From contig QEVP01000003.1 in assembly GCA_003576765.1 (NCBI GenBank), positions 1 to 64,000 of the forward strand: a stretch of DNA of 64,000 nt. The letters are read 5' to 3'. Made by a program: the position numbers and the translations under genes. How positions within the stretch are numbered: the stretch's first letter is position 1; each line of letters begins with the position of its first letter. Source of the DNA: Pseudomonadota bacterium (GTDB lineage Bacteria > Pseudomonadota > Alphaproteobacteria > Rhizobiales > Xanthobacteraceae). This document shows positions 46,236 through 55,224 of the stretch, in pieces. Below the pieces are notes generated by a model. That model worked only from the letters and a program-made list of their open reading frames with translations. It did not search any database and had not been told where the DNA came from.

Positions 46236-47024
46236 TCAGAACCAGCGTTCGCCGACGACGATGGAATCGCCCGGATGGAGCGGCGTATCGATCGGCACGT
46301 CGGCGCGCACGGAGCCGGCGGAATTGCTGCGGGTCAACTGCACCACGCCGTGCCGCGCGCGCGGCGTGAACCCGCCGGCGATGGCGACCGCGCTCTCCAC
46401 CGTCATGTTCGGTACGTAAGGGTACTGCCCGGGCGCGGCGACTTCGCCGAGGATGAAGAACGGCCGATAGGTATCGACCTCGACCGCGACCGAGGGGTCG
46501 CGGATGAAGCCGTCGCGCAGCCGCGCTGTCACCACCCGGGCAACGCCGGCCGGCGTCAGGCCGCGCACCGCGACCGCGCCGATCAGCGGCATGGTGATGG
46601 AGCCATTGGCCCCGACCGCGTAGGTGTTGGTCAGCCCCTCCTGCCCGTAGACCACGACGCGCAGCTTGTCGCCGCCATCGACGCGATAGTCCTTCGGCCC
46701 CACGGCGGCGGCAACGGCGGTCGGCACGGCATAGTCGGGCGTCGCCGGCAATAGCCCTGATACAACCGGGGGCGGGGCAGACGGAGCGGCAACGGCTGGG
46801 CCGCGCGGCAGCGGCGCCGGCACGGCACCGCCAAACAGCCCGCGACCGGAGCGGGCGGCTACGGGCGGTGCTGCCGCCACGCCGCCGTTATAGGCCAGCG
46901 CATCGATGCTCGGGCCGGCCAGAACCGGAGCCGCTGGACGCATGCAGCCGGACACCGCCAGCGCAACAGCCAGCACCGCCGAAACCTGCAACATACGCGC
47001 AACCCGCACTGCACCGGCCCTCAT
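46236..47024 (-). CDS. Polysaccharide-export (Wza/OPX-type) lipoprotein, orphan
   Basis: 262 residues. Signal with lipobox LAVSGC (Cys27). After a Pro/Ala-rich linker, the poly-export domain begins YRVDGGDKLRVVVYGQEGLTNTYAV and GSITMPLIGAVAVRGLTPAGV; the SLBB-like region FFILGEVAAPGQYPYVPNMTVESAVAIAGGFTPRAR follows. OPX proteins guide capsule or exopolysaccharide across the outer membrane. No synthase, Wzc or Wzx gene is adjacent. TTAACC half-boxes lie upstream. Confidence 0.88.
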   Translation of the reverse strand: MRAGAVRVARMLQVSAVLAVALAVSGCMRPAAPVLAGPSIDALAYNGGVAAAPPVAARSGRGLFGGAVPAPLPRGPAVAAPSAPPPVVSGLLPATPDYAVPTAVAAAVGPKDYRVDGGDKLRVVVYGQEGLTNTYAVGANGSITMPLIGAVAVRGLTPAGVARVVTARLRDGFIRDPSVAVEVDTYRPFFILGEVAAPGQYPYVPNMTVESAVAIAGGFTPRARHGVVQLTRSNSAGSVRADVPIDTPLHPGDSIVVGERWF

Positions 47025-47118
47025 GACATCGGGTCCGATTTGGCGCGATTATGGTTAACAAAACGTATGCCCGCGGCTCATTCCTCGTCCACGCGGAACC
47101 GCCGGTCGCGGCCAATCT

Positions 47119-47808
47119 TCAGCCCTGCCGGGCGCCGGCCTGCGACAGGATGCTCGCGTCGCCGAACGCCGCGATGCGGCCGCGCGCAAATAGCGCCACG
47201 TCGGTCGCGACCTGCCGCATCTCTTCGTCGTCGTGCGAGACGTAGACCATCGGCACCTCGGCTTCGTCGCGCAGGCGGACCAGATAAGGCAGGATTTCCG
47301 CCTTGCGCGCCTCGTCGAGCGCCCCCAGCGGCTCGTCGAGCAGCAGAAGGCGCGGGCGCGACAACAGCGCCCGGCCGAGCGCGATGCGCTGGCGCTCGCC
47401 GCCGGACAGCTTGCCGGTGCGCCGCGCCAGCAGGTGGCCGATGTCGAGCAGGTTGACGATGCGCGTTTCCTCGGCAGCGTCGCGGGCAAGCCGGTTCATC
47501 CGCCGTCCATAGTCGAGGTTCTGCATCACGCTGAGGTGCGGAAACAGCCGGGCGTCCTGAAACACGTAACCGATGCGGCGCAGGTACGTCGGAACGCAGA
47601 TGCCGGCCTCGGTGTCGTCGAGCCGGTCGTCATCGATCGCGATGACGCCGCGGTCGGGATTGAGCAGCCCGGCGATCATGTTGATGAGCGTGGTCTTGCC
47701 GGAGCCGGAGGGCCCGAACAGGCCGATGACGCGCGCGTCGCTTTCGAACGCGGCGCGCAACGCGAAGCCGCCCAATTGCTTCTCGATGTCGATCCGCAGC
47801 ATGATCAT
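47119..47808 (-). CDS. modC: Molybdate ABC transporter ATPase, short form
   Basis: 229 residues. Walker A GPSGSGKTT, signature LSGGERQRIALGRAL, Walker B LLLLDEPLGALDEARK, switch VSHDDEEMRQVATDVALF. The usual ModC (about 350 residues) has a C-terminal Mop/TOBE domain that is absent here; the gene ends soon after the ATPase core. ATG 47806-47808 overlaps the modB stop (a second ATG is at 47802). Identity rests on the modA and modB neighbours. Confidence 0.88.
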   Translation of the reverse strand: MIMLRIDIEKQLGGFALRAAFESDARVIGLFGPSGSGKTTLINMIAGLLNPDRGVIAIDDDRLDDTEAGICVPTYLRRIGYVFQDARLFPHLSVMQNLDYGRRMNRLARDAAEETRIVNLLDIGHLLARRTGKLSGGERQRIALGRALLSRPRLLLLDEPLGALDEARKAEILPYLVRLRDEAEVPMVYVSHDDEEMRQVATDVALFARGRIAAFGDASILSQAGARQG

Positions 47809-48497
47809 AGCCCGTGCAGCCGCCGGCCGGCGCGCCGGGCGAGCACTTCGGAGGCGACCAGCGCCACCGTCGAGATGATGATGGAGACGATCACCAGCCG
47901 CATCGCGCCGGCGTCGCCATCGGGGGTCTGGGTCAGGGTGTAGATCGCCGCCGAGATGGTCTGGGTCTCACCGGGGATGTTGGAGACGAAGGTGATGGTG
48001 GCGCCGAACTCGCCGATCGCCTTGGCGAAACCGAGCATCATGCCGGCGACCACGCCGGGCAGCGCCAGCGGCAGGGTGATCGAGAAGAACACCCGCCACG
48101 GTGCCGCGCCCAAGGTCGCCGCCGCCTGCTCCAGCCGCTGGTCGACCGCCTCGATGGACAGCCGGATCGGCCTGACCAGCAGCGGAAACGCCATCACGCC
48201 GCAGGCCAGCGCCGCGCCGGTCCAGCGGAACGCGAACACGATGCCGAACTCCGCGAGCCATTGGCCAACCGCGCCGCGACGCCCGAAGGTGAGCAGCAGC
48301 AGATAGCCGGTGACGACCGGCGGCAGCACCAGCGGCAGGTGCACCACGGCATCGAGAACCGATTTGCCCCAGAAATCGCGGCGCGCCAGCAGCCACGCCA
48401 TCGCAACAGCGATTGGCGTGGCCACTAGCGTCGCCACCAATGAGACCCGAATGGACAGCGCAATCGCTGTCCATTCCTCAGCCGACAGGTCGAACAC
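47805..48497 (-). CDS. modB: Molybdate ABC transporter permease
   Basis: 230 residues from GTG 48497, five or six membrane helices. Typical ModB features: LVLPPVVTGYLLLLTFGRRGAVG and the EAA loop EQAAATLGAAPWRVFFSITLPLALPG, plus FAKAIGEFGATITFVSNIPGETQT. It lies between modA (15 bp) and modC (overlap). Confidence 0.94.
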   Translation of the reverse strand: MFDLSAEEWTAIALSIRVSLVATLVATPIAVAMAWLLARRDFWGKSVLDAVVHLPLVLPPVVTGYLLLLTFGRRGAVGQWLAEFGIVFAFRWTGAALACGVMAFPLLVRPIRLSIEAVDQRLEQAAATLGAAPWRVFFSITLPLALPGVVAGMMLGFAKAIGEFGATITFVSNIPGETQTISAAIYTLTQTPDGDAGAMRLVIVSIIISTVALVASEVLARRAGRRLHGL

Positions 48498-48512
48498 GCC
48501 GTGCGCGGATCG

Positions 48513-49328
48513 TCAGGATGCCGGCTTGTTCAGGAACGAGAAGCCGTACTTCTCGAAGATCGCCTTGGCGTCGGGCGAACGCAGGAAGGCAAGGTAGCCG
48601 GCGGCGGCTGCATTCTTGCTGTTGGTGGCGGCGATCGGATAAACGATCGGCGGGTGCGAATCGTCGGGGAATGCGCCGACGATCTTTACGCCCGGATCGA
48701 CCTTGGCGTCGGTCTCGTAGACGATGCCGAGCACCGCCTCGCCGCGCGACACCAGCGCCAGCGCCGCACGCACGTTCTCGGCCATGGCGAACTTCGACGC
48801 CGCCTTGTCCCAGGAGCCAAGTTTCTCCAGCGCCGCCTTGGCGTATTTGCCGACCGGCACCGCCTTGACGTCGCCGGTGGTGATGCGGCCGTCGCCGGCA
48901 AGGGCGGCGAGGTCAAAGCCCTGACCAATGGTGACGTTGCCCTGCTTGGAATCCTTCGGTGCGATCAGCACGATGCGGTTGCCGAGCAGGCTGACGCGGG
49001 TCGAGGTATCGATGGCCTTCTTCTCGACGAGGTAGTCCATCCAGGCGAGGTCGGCCGACAGGAAGATATCGGCGGGCGCGCCCTGCTCGATCTGTTTGGC
49101 AAGCGCCGAGCTTGCGGCATAGCTCGCCGTCACCTTGACGCCGGACTTGGCCTCGTAGGCGGCGTTGGCCTGATCGAGCGCGTTCTTCATGGAGGCAGCG
49201 GCGAACACCGTCAGGGTTTTGGCCCCGGTCGCGGCCGAGGATTGCGGCGCTGTGTCGCGGGCAAGCGCCGGCGCGGCGAAAAGGCCGAGCACGATCGGCA
49301 GGGCGATGAGAGACTGAAATAAACGCAT
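48513..49328 (-). CDS. modA: Molybdate-binding periplasmic protein
   Basis: 271 residues from ATG 49326-49328. Signal peptide 1-23 ending ALA. Ligand-site segments TVFAAASMKNALDQANAAYE, ASSALAKQIEQGAPADIFLSAD and AALALVSRGEAVLGIVYETDA match ModA. It is the first gene of modABC. Upstream 49408-49421 has a small palindrome GGTCG-ATAG-CGACC; it is not a convincing ModE box and no molybdenum-cofactor riboswitch was recognised. Confidence 0.95.
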   Translation of the reverse strand: MRLFQSLIALPIVLGLFAAPALARDTAPQSSAATGAKTLTVFAAASMKNALDQANAAYEAKSGVKVTASYAASSALAKQIEQGAPADIFLSADLAWMDYLVEKKAIDTSTRVSLLGNRIVLIAPKDSKQGNVTIGQGFDLAALAGDGRITTGDVKAVPVGKYAKAALEKLGSWDKAASKFAMAENVRAALALVSRGEAVLGIVYETDAKVDPGVKIVGAFPDDSHPPIVYPIAATNSKNAAAAGYLAFLRSPDAKAIFEKYGFSFLNKPAS

Positions 49329-49523
49329 GGCGGCGCTCCATTGATGGCAAGTGACGGCACGTTTCGCGCGCAAGGCACGCGAATCCGCCGGCTTGGCAGG
49401 AAATGTGGGTCGATAGCGACCTGCGGAAGCGCCGTTCCGAAAGGCTCGCCCGGCTTACGGCCGAACAAGCGTCGCTCGCATCATGTTAGCAGGCGATGCG
49501 CGGCCGCAAAAGGGTCCAAAAGG

Positions 49524-50462
49524 TCAAGGCGCGAACACCACCTGCCGGCACGCCGGCGGCAGATCGGCCAGCGTCAGCGGCGGCCGCGGCTTCGGCGGCG
49601 TCTTCGGCGGCTTGGGATGCAGGACGGCATCGCTGAACCAGTAGGCAAGGTCTTGCGGCGCGCAGCCCTCGGTGCCGTCGGGCGGCGGCTGCGGCGTGCA
49701 GTCGGTCCTACCGGCCGGACAGGTGATGCGGATATGGAAGTGATAGTTGTGGCCGTACATCGGCCGCACCTTGCCGAGCCAACTGCGGTCGCCCCTGGCT
49801 TCGCGGCACAGCGCCTTCTTGATCGCAGCGTTGACGAAGATGCGCTCGACCCGCGGCTCGCGCGCGGCGGCGCGGATCGCCGCGAGATGGCTTGGCGTCC
49901 ACGCTTTCGGGTCGATGTCGAGACGGTCGCGTCGCACCATGTCGGTCGCCGACATCTCCTCGCGCTCGCGGCGCGTCAATTGCCGGTTCGGCATCGGCGT
50001 CAGCCAAATGTCGGCGTCGAGGCCGACCTGGTGACTGGCGTGGCCCGTCAGCATCGGGCCGCCGCGCGGCTGCGAGATGTCGCCGACCAGAAGCCCGTTC
50101 CAGCCGGCCTCCTTCTTCACCCGTGCCGCCAGCCGCTCCAGCAGCACGATCAGGTCGGGGTGGCCCCAGTTGCGATTGCGCGACAGCCGCATCACCTGCC
50201 AGGCGTCGCCATCGATCGGCAGCGGCTCGGCGCCGGCGAGGCAGCCCTTGGCGTAGAAGCCGATGGCACGCGCGGGCAATGGCGCCGGCGTCGTCTTGCG
50301 GCCGAACAATTCCTTGGCCGCCAGATGCGGATCGTGCGGGTTGGCGAGCGGCGGCAGCGGTTTTGGCGCGAGGCTGCCGACCTGCTGGGCATGAGCTGCC
50401 GTTGCGGCCCACACGCCACCGCAGATCGCAAGCCCCGCCACCATCAGCCAACGCGCTGCCAT
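49524..50462 (-). CDS. mepA: Penicillin-insensitive murein endopeptidase
   Basis: 312 residues with signal peptide (1-25, ending AHAQ). Zinc-site motifs GHASHQVGLDADIWL and HNYHFHIRITCP are the LAS-type metallopeptidase signature of MepA; RNRNWGHPDLIVLLERLA is also typical. It cleaves D-Ala-mDAP crosslinks in the periplasm. The C-terminal Pro-rich tail (PKPPKTPPKPRPP) may bind another protein. Single gene. Confidence 0.94.
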   Translation of the reverse strand: MAARWLMVAGLAICGGVWAATAAHAQQVGSLAPKPLPPLANPHDPHLAAKELFGRKTTPAPLPARAIGFYAKGCLAGAEPLPIDGDAWQVMRLSRNRNWGHPDLIVLLERLAARVKKEAGWNGLLVGDISQPRGGPMLTGHASHQVGLDADIWLTPMPNRQLTRREREEMSATDMVRRDRLDIDPKAWTPSHLAAIRAAAREPRVERIFVNAAIKKALCREARGDRSWLGKVRPMYGHNYHFHIRITCPAGRTDCTPQPPPDGTEGCAPQDLAYWFSDAVLHPKPPKTPPKPRPPLTLADLPPACRQVVFAP

Positions 50463-50507
50463 GCGCTCATTGATAGCGGATTCGCCCGGCAGCGGCGAGG
50501 CCGCCTG

Positions 50508-51032
50508 CTAGGACCGCTTGCGCGCGGCGCGCTTTTTCGCCGTTTTGCGAGCGGCCGTCTTGCGTGCCGAGGTCTTGCGCGCCGAGGTCTTGCGTGCCGA
50601 AGTTTTGCGCGAGGCCGCCACGCGGTGCGCTGCCGCGCGCTTGGTCCCGACCCGCTTTGCCGGCGCACGTTTCGCCGTGGCCCGTTTCGCGGTGGTCCGC
50701 TTGGCGGTGGTGCGCCGGGCCGCAGTCCGCTTGGCGGCATTGCGCTTGCGCGTCGTCGCCGCCTTCTTCGCCGAGGCGGAGCGTGCCGCCGCCGGTCGGC
50801 TCGCCGCGGCGCTGCCGCCGATCCGTCCGCCGCGCTTCGCAGCCCGCGCCGTATCCTTGACGCCGCGGCCGGAGCCGCTCTTATTGCCGCCGCCGCTCTC
50901 CTTGTTCACCGTGGCCCAGGCGCGGCGCGCGGCCTCCTTCTTCGTGACGCCGCGGCGCTCGTAACCCTCTTCGATATGCTCCGCCTTGCGCTTCTGCTTA
51001 CCGGTGTAGCTCGACTTGTCACCGCGCGGCAT
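50508..51032 (-). CDS. Basic H1-like protein with Lys/Arg/Ala repeats
   Basis: 174 residues from ATG 51030-51032, with AGGAGAG upstream. N-terminal 45 residues are a short folded part (MPRGDKSSYTGKQKRKAEHI, EEGYERRGVTKKEAARRAWATV), often annotated as a plasmid-stabilisation-like protein. From 80 on there is a histone-H1-like tail of AKR/ARKT repeats (SARKT three times). It probably coats DNA non-specifically and may act as a nucleoid protein or stress factor. Function is inferred from composition. Transcribed alone and downstream of a terminator. Confidence 0.75.
   Translation of the reverse strand: MPRGDKSSYTGKQKRKAEHIEEGYERRGVTKKEAARRAWATVNKESGGGNKSGSGRGVKDTARAAKRGGRIGGSAAASRPAAARSASAKKAATTRKRNAAKRTAARRTTAKRTTAKRATAKRAPAKRVGTKRAAAHRVAASRKTSARKTSARKTSARKTAARKTAKKRAARKRS
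50551..50610. repeat. Tandem 15-bp repeats inside the H1-like gene
   Basis: Four units of the form GCCGAGGTCTTGCGC/T (50551, 50566, 50581, 50596) encode repeating five-residue TARKT/SARKT-type blocks on the minus strand. Such units can expand or shrink, so tail length may vary between strains. Confidence 0.8.
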
Positions 51033-51106
51033 GATGCTCTCCTGTTGCAACGGGTGTTCTGTCGGCAACGTCGCCGCGAAAACAAATGTTCCGCCACGAT
51101 GGCATG

Positions 51107-51137
51107 AAAAAAGCCCCGATGCGCGGCATCGGGGCTT
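51107..51137 (-). terminator. Intrinsic terminator of the YegP-like gene
   Basis: 11-bp stem AAGCCCCGATG / CATCGGGGCTT with a 5-nt loop (CGCGG); on the minus strand it ends in TTTTTT. It lies 22 bp after the stop of 51160-51348. Confidence 0.92.
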
Positions 51138-51159
51138 TCGGAGCGACGCTAGCACCCGC

Positions 51160-51348
51160 CTATTTGGCGGTCTGGTCGTCGATGGCCGCGCCGGGGGAGT
51201 TCTTCTGGATCGATGCGATGGCGTCCTGCGCCGATTTCTTCTGCTTGTAGCCTTCCGAGCTGAACATGATTTCGCCGTTCGACGCCTTGAAACGGAAACG
51301 GGTCTCTCCGGCCTTGTCGGTAAAGAGTTCGAATTTGTAAGCCATCAT
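51160..51348 (-). CDS. YegP-family (DUF1508) small protein
   Basis: 62 residues; the start could be either of two adjacent ATGs (51348 or 51345) after GGGGGCG. One copy of the DUF1508 motif: KFELFTDKAGETRFRFKASNGEIMFSSEGYKQKKSAQDAIASIQ. Many YegP proteins have two copies. Function unknown. A clear terminator follows, supporting a real short gene. Confidence 0.85.
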   Translation of the reverse strand: MMAYKFELFTDKAGETRFRFKASNGEIMFSSEGYKQKKSAQDAIASIQKNSPGAAIDDQTAK

Positions 51349-51560
51349 CGCCCCCGGCGGGTTGGATTGCACTGCGGACCCGCGCAGGGTTGGCGATCGT
51401 GAAACCGGTGTCAAGGCGCTAGTGGCCCAATTCCAACATTTGCATTCCGTTTCAATGGCGGCCGCCATTAACCCTTCCCACACCCTCTTCACCGACAGTG
51501 CGCGACGGCGGGCTGGCGTGTGGCAAGCTCATGCCGAGCGTTCGAGCAGGCGTTTTTCGT

Positions 51561-52073
51561 ATGCGTGGCGTACTGATTCTGGCCGGCGTCTTGAGCGGCC
51601 TCGGCGTCGTCATGGCGCAGGTGGCCGACCGCATGGCCACGAGCCCGCCGGCACTGGCGCGCGCGGCAACCGAGACGTCGTTCGATGCGCCGCAAACCAC
51701 GCCCCGCACCGTGGCCATCCTTCGCGACCGGGCCGGCCACTTCCGGGCCGAGGGCCGCGTCAACGGCCGTCACCTCGCGTTCATGATCGACACCGGCGCC
51801 TCGGTGGTGGCGCTCAACGAAAGCGCGGCCGCCGATCTCGGCATCCGGCCCACGCCCGCCGACTACAAGGTCGATGTCGCAACCGCCAACGGTAAGGTCA
51901 GGGCCGCCCGCGCGCAGCTCGACCGCGTCGCGGTCGGCGACCTCGTGGTGCGCGACGTCGATGCGCTGGTGCTGCCCGATGCGGCGCTGTCGGAGAACCT
52001 GCTCGGGCTGTCCTACCTCTCGCGGCTGACCCGCTTCGAATATGCCGGCGGCCGCATGGTGCTGGAGCAATAG
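51561..52073 (+). CDS. Membrane-anchored retropepsin-like aspartic protease (TIGR02281 type)
   Basis: 170 residues from ATG 51561; earlier in-frame starts (51498, 51531) are possible. N-terminal anchor RGVLILAGVLSGLGVVMAQV, then the aspartic protease core: the active-site DTGAS in RHLAFMIDTGASVVALNESAA and the hydrophobic LLGLSYLSRLTRFEYAGG. A single Asp-containing domain means it should act as a dimer, in the periplasm. Upstream are TTAACC half-boxes. Function unknown. Confidence 0.85.
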   Translation: MRGVLILAGVLSGLGVVMAQVADRMATSPPALARAATETSFDAPQTTPRTVAILRDRAGHFRAEGRVNGRHLAFMIDTGASVVALNESAAADLGIRPTPADYKVDVATANGKVRAARAQLDRVAVGDLVVRDVDALVLPDAALSENLLGLSYLSRLTRFEYAGGRMVLEQ

Positions 52074-52211
52074 CGCCGGCGATCGCGGCGGGAGCGGTTG
52101 CCAAATCGCCGCAATTCTCCGTCACACGATACCGTCCCACCTTTCGCCGCCTCCCTGCATTGGTTAATCCTTAGCGCCGTTGGCAGCGATGTCTTTCGCG
52201 ACGAGGTTTTC

Positions 52212-53708
52212 ATGTTTCCCAAGCCGAAGCCGGCCTTGAGCCCCAATAGCTACGCCTACGAGTCCGAGCCGATGGTCAAGTCGACCGGCTTTCGCGAGTA
52301 TGACGCGCGCTGGCTGTTCGGCAAGGAAATCAACCTGATGGGCATCCAGGCGCTGGGGCTGGGGCTCGGCACGCTGATCGGCGAACTGGGCGCGAAGAAG
52401 GAGATCGTCACCGGCCACGATTTCCGCGGCTACTCCGCCTCGATCAAGTATGCGCTGATGTCCGGGCTGATGGCGGCCGGCTGCAAGGTCCACGACATCG
52501 GGCTGGCGGTGACGCCGATGGCCTATTTCGCCCAGTTCGACCTCGACGTGCCGTGCGTCGCCATGGTCACCGCCTCGCACAACGACAACGGCTGGACCGG
52601 CGTCAAGATGGGCGCCAACCGCCCGCTCACCTTCGGCCCGGACGAGATGACGCGGCTGAAGGAGATCGTCCTCAACGCCGCCTTCGCCAGCGGCGCCGGC
52701 TCCTATCAGTTCCACGAGAACTTTCCGGCGCGCTACATCGCCGATCTGACGAACCGGCCGAAACTCAAGCGCAAGCTGAAGGTGGTGGTGGCCTGCGGCA
52801 ATGGCACCGCCGGCGCCTTCGCCCCGCAGGTGATGGAAAAGATCGGCTGCGAGGTGATTCCGCTCGACACCGAGCTCGATCACACGTTTCCAAAATACAA
52901 TCCGAACCCCGAAGACATGAAAATGCTGCACGCGATCCGCGACGCGGTGCTGGCGCACAAGGCCGACGTCGGGCTCGGCTTCGACGGCGACGGCGACCGC
53001 TGCGGCGTGGTGGACGATACCGGCGAGGAAATCTTCGCCGACAAGGTCGGCGTCATGCTGGCGCGCGACATGTCGGCGCTGCACGCGAACGCCCGCTTCG
53101 TGGTGGACGTCAAATCCACCGGACTGTTCGTCACCGACCCCGTGCTGCAACAGCAGGGCGCCCAGGTAACCTACTGGAAGACCGGCCATTCCTACATGAA
53201 GCGGCGCACCAACGAGCTTGGCGCGCTTGCCGGCTTCGAGAAGTCCGGCCACTTCTTCTTCAACGCACCGTTCGGCCGTGGCTACGACGACGGCCTGGTG
53301 TCGGCCATCGCCATTTGCGAGATGCTCGACCACGCGCCCGGCAAGACCATGTCAGACCTCAAGAACGCGCTGCCCAAGACCTGGTCGTCGCCGACCATGG
53401 CGCCGCACTGCGACGACGAAGTGAAGTACGACATCGTCGCGCAGGTCGTAAAACACTTCGAGGACGAAAAGGCCAAGGGCAACAAGGTCGCCGGCCAGCC
53501 GATCCGTGACCTCGTCACCGTCAACGGCGTCCGCGTCACGGTCGAGGACGGAAGCTGGGGGCTGGTGCGCGCGTCCTCCAACAAGCCGGAACTGGTGGTG
53601 GTGGTGGAAAGCCCGGTGTCGGAAGCCCGCATGCGCGACATGTTCGCGGCCATCGACGCCGTGCTGCGCACGCACCCCGAGGTCGGCGCCTACAACCAGA
53701 CGATCTGA
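52212..53708 (+). CDS. Phosphomannomutase/phosphoglucomutase
   Basis: 498 residues from ATG 52212. Catalytic phosphoserine motif VTASHNDNGWTG, metal loop GFDGDGDRCG, sugar-binding GHSYMKRRTNELGALAGFEKSGHFFF. It interconverts hexose 1- and 6-phosphates for polysaccharide synthesis; the AlgC-like type accepts mannose and glucose phosphates. The mannose or glucose preference cannot be read. Single gene, with a candidate CtrA half-box (GGTTAATCC) upstream. Confidence 0.92.
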   Translation: MFPKPKPALSPNSYAYESEPMVKSTGFREYDARWLFGKEINLMGIQALGLGLGTLIGELGAKKEIVTGHDFRGYSASIKYALMSGLMAAGCKVHDIGLAVTPMAYFAQFDLDVPCVAMVTASHNDNGWTGVKMGANRPLTFGPDEMTRLKEIVLNAAFASGAGSYQFHENFPARYIADLTNRPKLKRKLKVVVACGNGTAGAFAPQVMEKIGCEVIPLDTELDHTFPKYNPNPEDMKMLHAIRDAVLAHKADVGLGFDGDGDRCGVVDDTGEEIFADKVGVMLARDMSALHANARFVVDVKSTGLFVTDPVLQQQGAQVTYWKTGHSYMKRRTNELGALAGFEKSGHFFFNAPFGRGYDDGLVSAIAICEMLDHAPGKTMSDLKNALPKTWSSPTMAPHCDDEVKYDIVAQVVKHFEDEKAKGNKVAGQPIRDLVTVNGVRVTVEDGSWGLVRASSNKPELVVVVESPVSEARMRDMFAAIDAVLRTHPEVGAYNQTI

Positions 53709-53722
53709 CGTCGCCGCCCGCG

Positions 53723-55192
53723 TTACGCCGCGCGCACCGAAGCGAGGAACGCTTCGACTTCGGTCTTGAGCGTGTCGGCCTCCGCCGACAGCTTCGAGGC
53801 CGCCTCGTGCAGCTTGGTGGCGGCGGTGCCGGCCTCGTGCGAGGCGCGCGTCACGCCGGCGATGTTGTCGTTGACGTCGCGCGTGCCCTGCGCCGCCTGC
53901 TGGATGCTGGCGGCGATCTCGCGGGTTGCGGCATCCTGCTGGGTGACGGCGCTGGCGACGGTTGTCGAGAGTTCATTGATCTCGTCGATGGTGCCACCGA
54001 TGGCGTGGATGGCGCCGACCGCCTCGTCGGTGACGTTCTGAATCGCCTGAATCTGCGCGGCGATCTCGTCGGTCGCCCGTGCCGTCTGGTTGGCGAGCGC
54101 CTTGACCTCGCCGGCCACCACCGCAAAGCCGCGGCCATGTTCGCCGGCGCGAGCCGCCTCGATGGTGGCGTTGAGCGCCAAGAGGTTGGTCTGGCTGGCG
54201 ATACTCTGAATCAGCGTGACCACCTCGCCGATCTTCTGCGTGCCGGCGGCCAGTCCCTCGATGACGGTGTTGGTGCGGCGCGCTTCCTCGGCGGCACGGC
54301 TCGCCATGTCGGCGGCGCGCGCGATATGGCCGCCGATCTCGCTGATCGAGGTGCTGAGTTCGTTGGTCGCCGCCGCCATGGTCTGCACGTTGCCCGCGGC
54401 CTGATCGGCCGCAGTGGAAACGGCCACCGCGCGTGCCGCAGCCGCCTCGCTGTTGGCATTCATCGCCGACGACATCGCCTGCAGGTTCGCCGAGGCCTCG
54501 GCCACCGAGTTGACGACGTGGCCGACGCTGCGCTCGAACTCGGCGGCAAGCTGCTGCATCGCCGCGTGGCGCTGCCGGCTGGTTTCGTTCTCCATGTCGG
54601 CGCGGCGGGCATCGGCCTCGCGCACCGTGGCCAGCGCCGCTTCGGCTTCGGCGCCCTTCTGCGCCACCACGGTGAACAGCTTGGTCAGGGTATGGGCGAC
54701 CGAGCTGAGCACCACGGCCTCGACCACCAGCACGCCGGCGTGCAGCATGACGCGCCCGAAATCCGCGCCGCCCGGATAAAGCGCCGCCGGCAGCACGCTG
54801 TTCAGCACGAGATGATGCACGGCGACCGCCAGCGTGGCGGCCACAATGGCCCGGATGTCGCAGTACACCACGAGGCAGGCGAGCAGCGCGAAGAAGTACA
54901 TGTGGATGTCGAGCTGCCAGCGGTGGCCGGCGAGCAGCGGCAGGATCAGCGCGGGCATCGTCATCAGCGCCACCGCGACCGCCATCCGCGTCGCGGAGGC
55001 AGCCGGCGCGCGCCAGACGCACAACGTCGCCGCAGCGGCGAGCGCGACGCACAGCGCCGCCATCGGCAGCCAGGCCACCTCGCGCAGCAGCCCGATCGCG
55101 ACGATGACCGGCACATGCAGCCACAGCACCATCACCAGGGTGCGGTTGGCGGCCTGGCGCAGCGTGGTGAGGTCTTCAATGGTGGAGGTCAT
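53723..55192 (-). CDS. Methyl-accepting chemotaxis protein with a multi-span membrane sensor
   Basis: 489 residues. The N-terminal 175 residues hold about six hydrophobic segments with short loops, so there is no periplasmic ligand domain and the sensor is inside the membrane. A cytoplasmic coiled coil follows, with the signalling tip [21 protein letters not shown] and [19 protein letters not shown]. Stimulus unknown. No che genes are adjacent. Confidence 0.9.
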   Translation of the reverse strand: MTSTIEDLTTLRQAANRTLVMVLWLHVPVIVAIGLLREVAWLPMAALCVALAAAATLCVWRAPAASATRMAVAVALMTMPALILPLLAGHRWQLDIHMYFFALLACLVVYCDIRAIVAATLAVAVHHLVLNSVLPAALYPGGADFGRVMLHAGVLVVEAVVLSSVAHTLTKLFTVVAQKGAEAEAALATVREADARRADMENETSRQRHAAMQQLAAEFERSVGHVVNSVAEASANLQAMSSAMNANSEAAAARAVAVSTAADQAAGNVQTMAAATNELSTSISEIGGHIARAADMASRAAEEARRTNTVIEGLAAGTQKIGEVVTLIQSIASQTNLLALNATIEAARAGEHGRGFAVVAGEVKALANQTARATDEIAAQIQAIQNVTDEAVGAIHAIGGTIDEINELSTTVASAVTQQDAATREIAASIQQAAQGTRDVNDNIAGVTRASHEAGTAATKLHEAASKLSAEADTLKTEVEAFLASVRAA

Positions 55193-55224
55193 CGTCAGGC
55201 TCTCTCAATCGCAGCTAAAAAATG

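Noticed and set aside
47050..47060. GGTTAAC as a CtrA site (also near 51468 and 52161)
   Set aside because: Only half-sites (TTAACC/TTAA) without the second TTAA at the 7-nt spacing; noted only as context.
49408..49421. GGTCG-ATAG-CGACC as a ModE site before modA
   Set aside because: It does not match the ModE consensus and is only a 5-bp palindrome.
50551..50610. Tandem 15-bp units as a CRISPR array
   Set aside because: Contiguous repeats without spacers, inside a coding frame, no cas genes.
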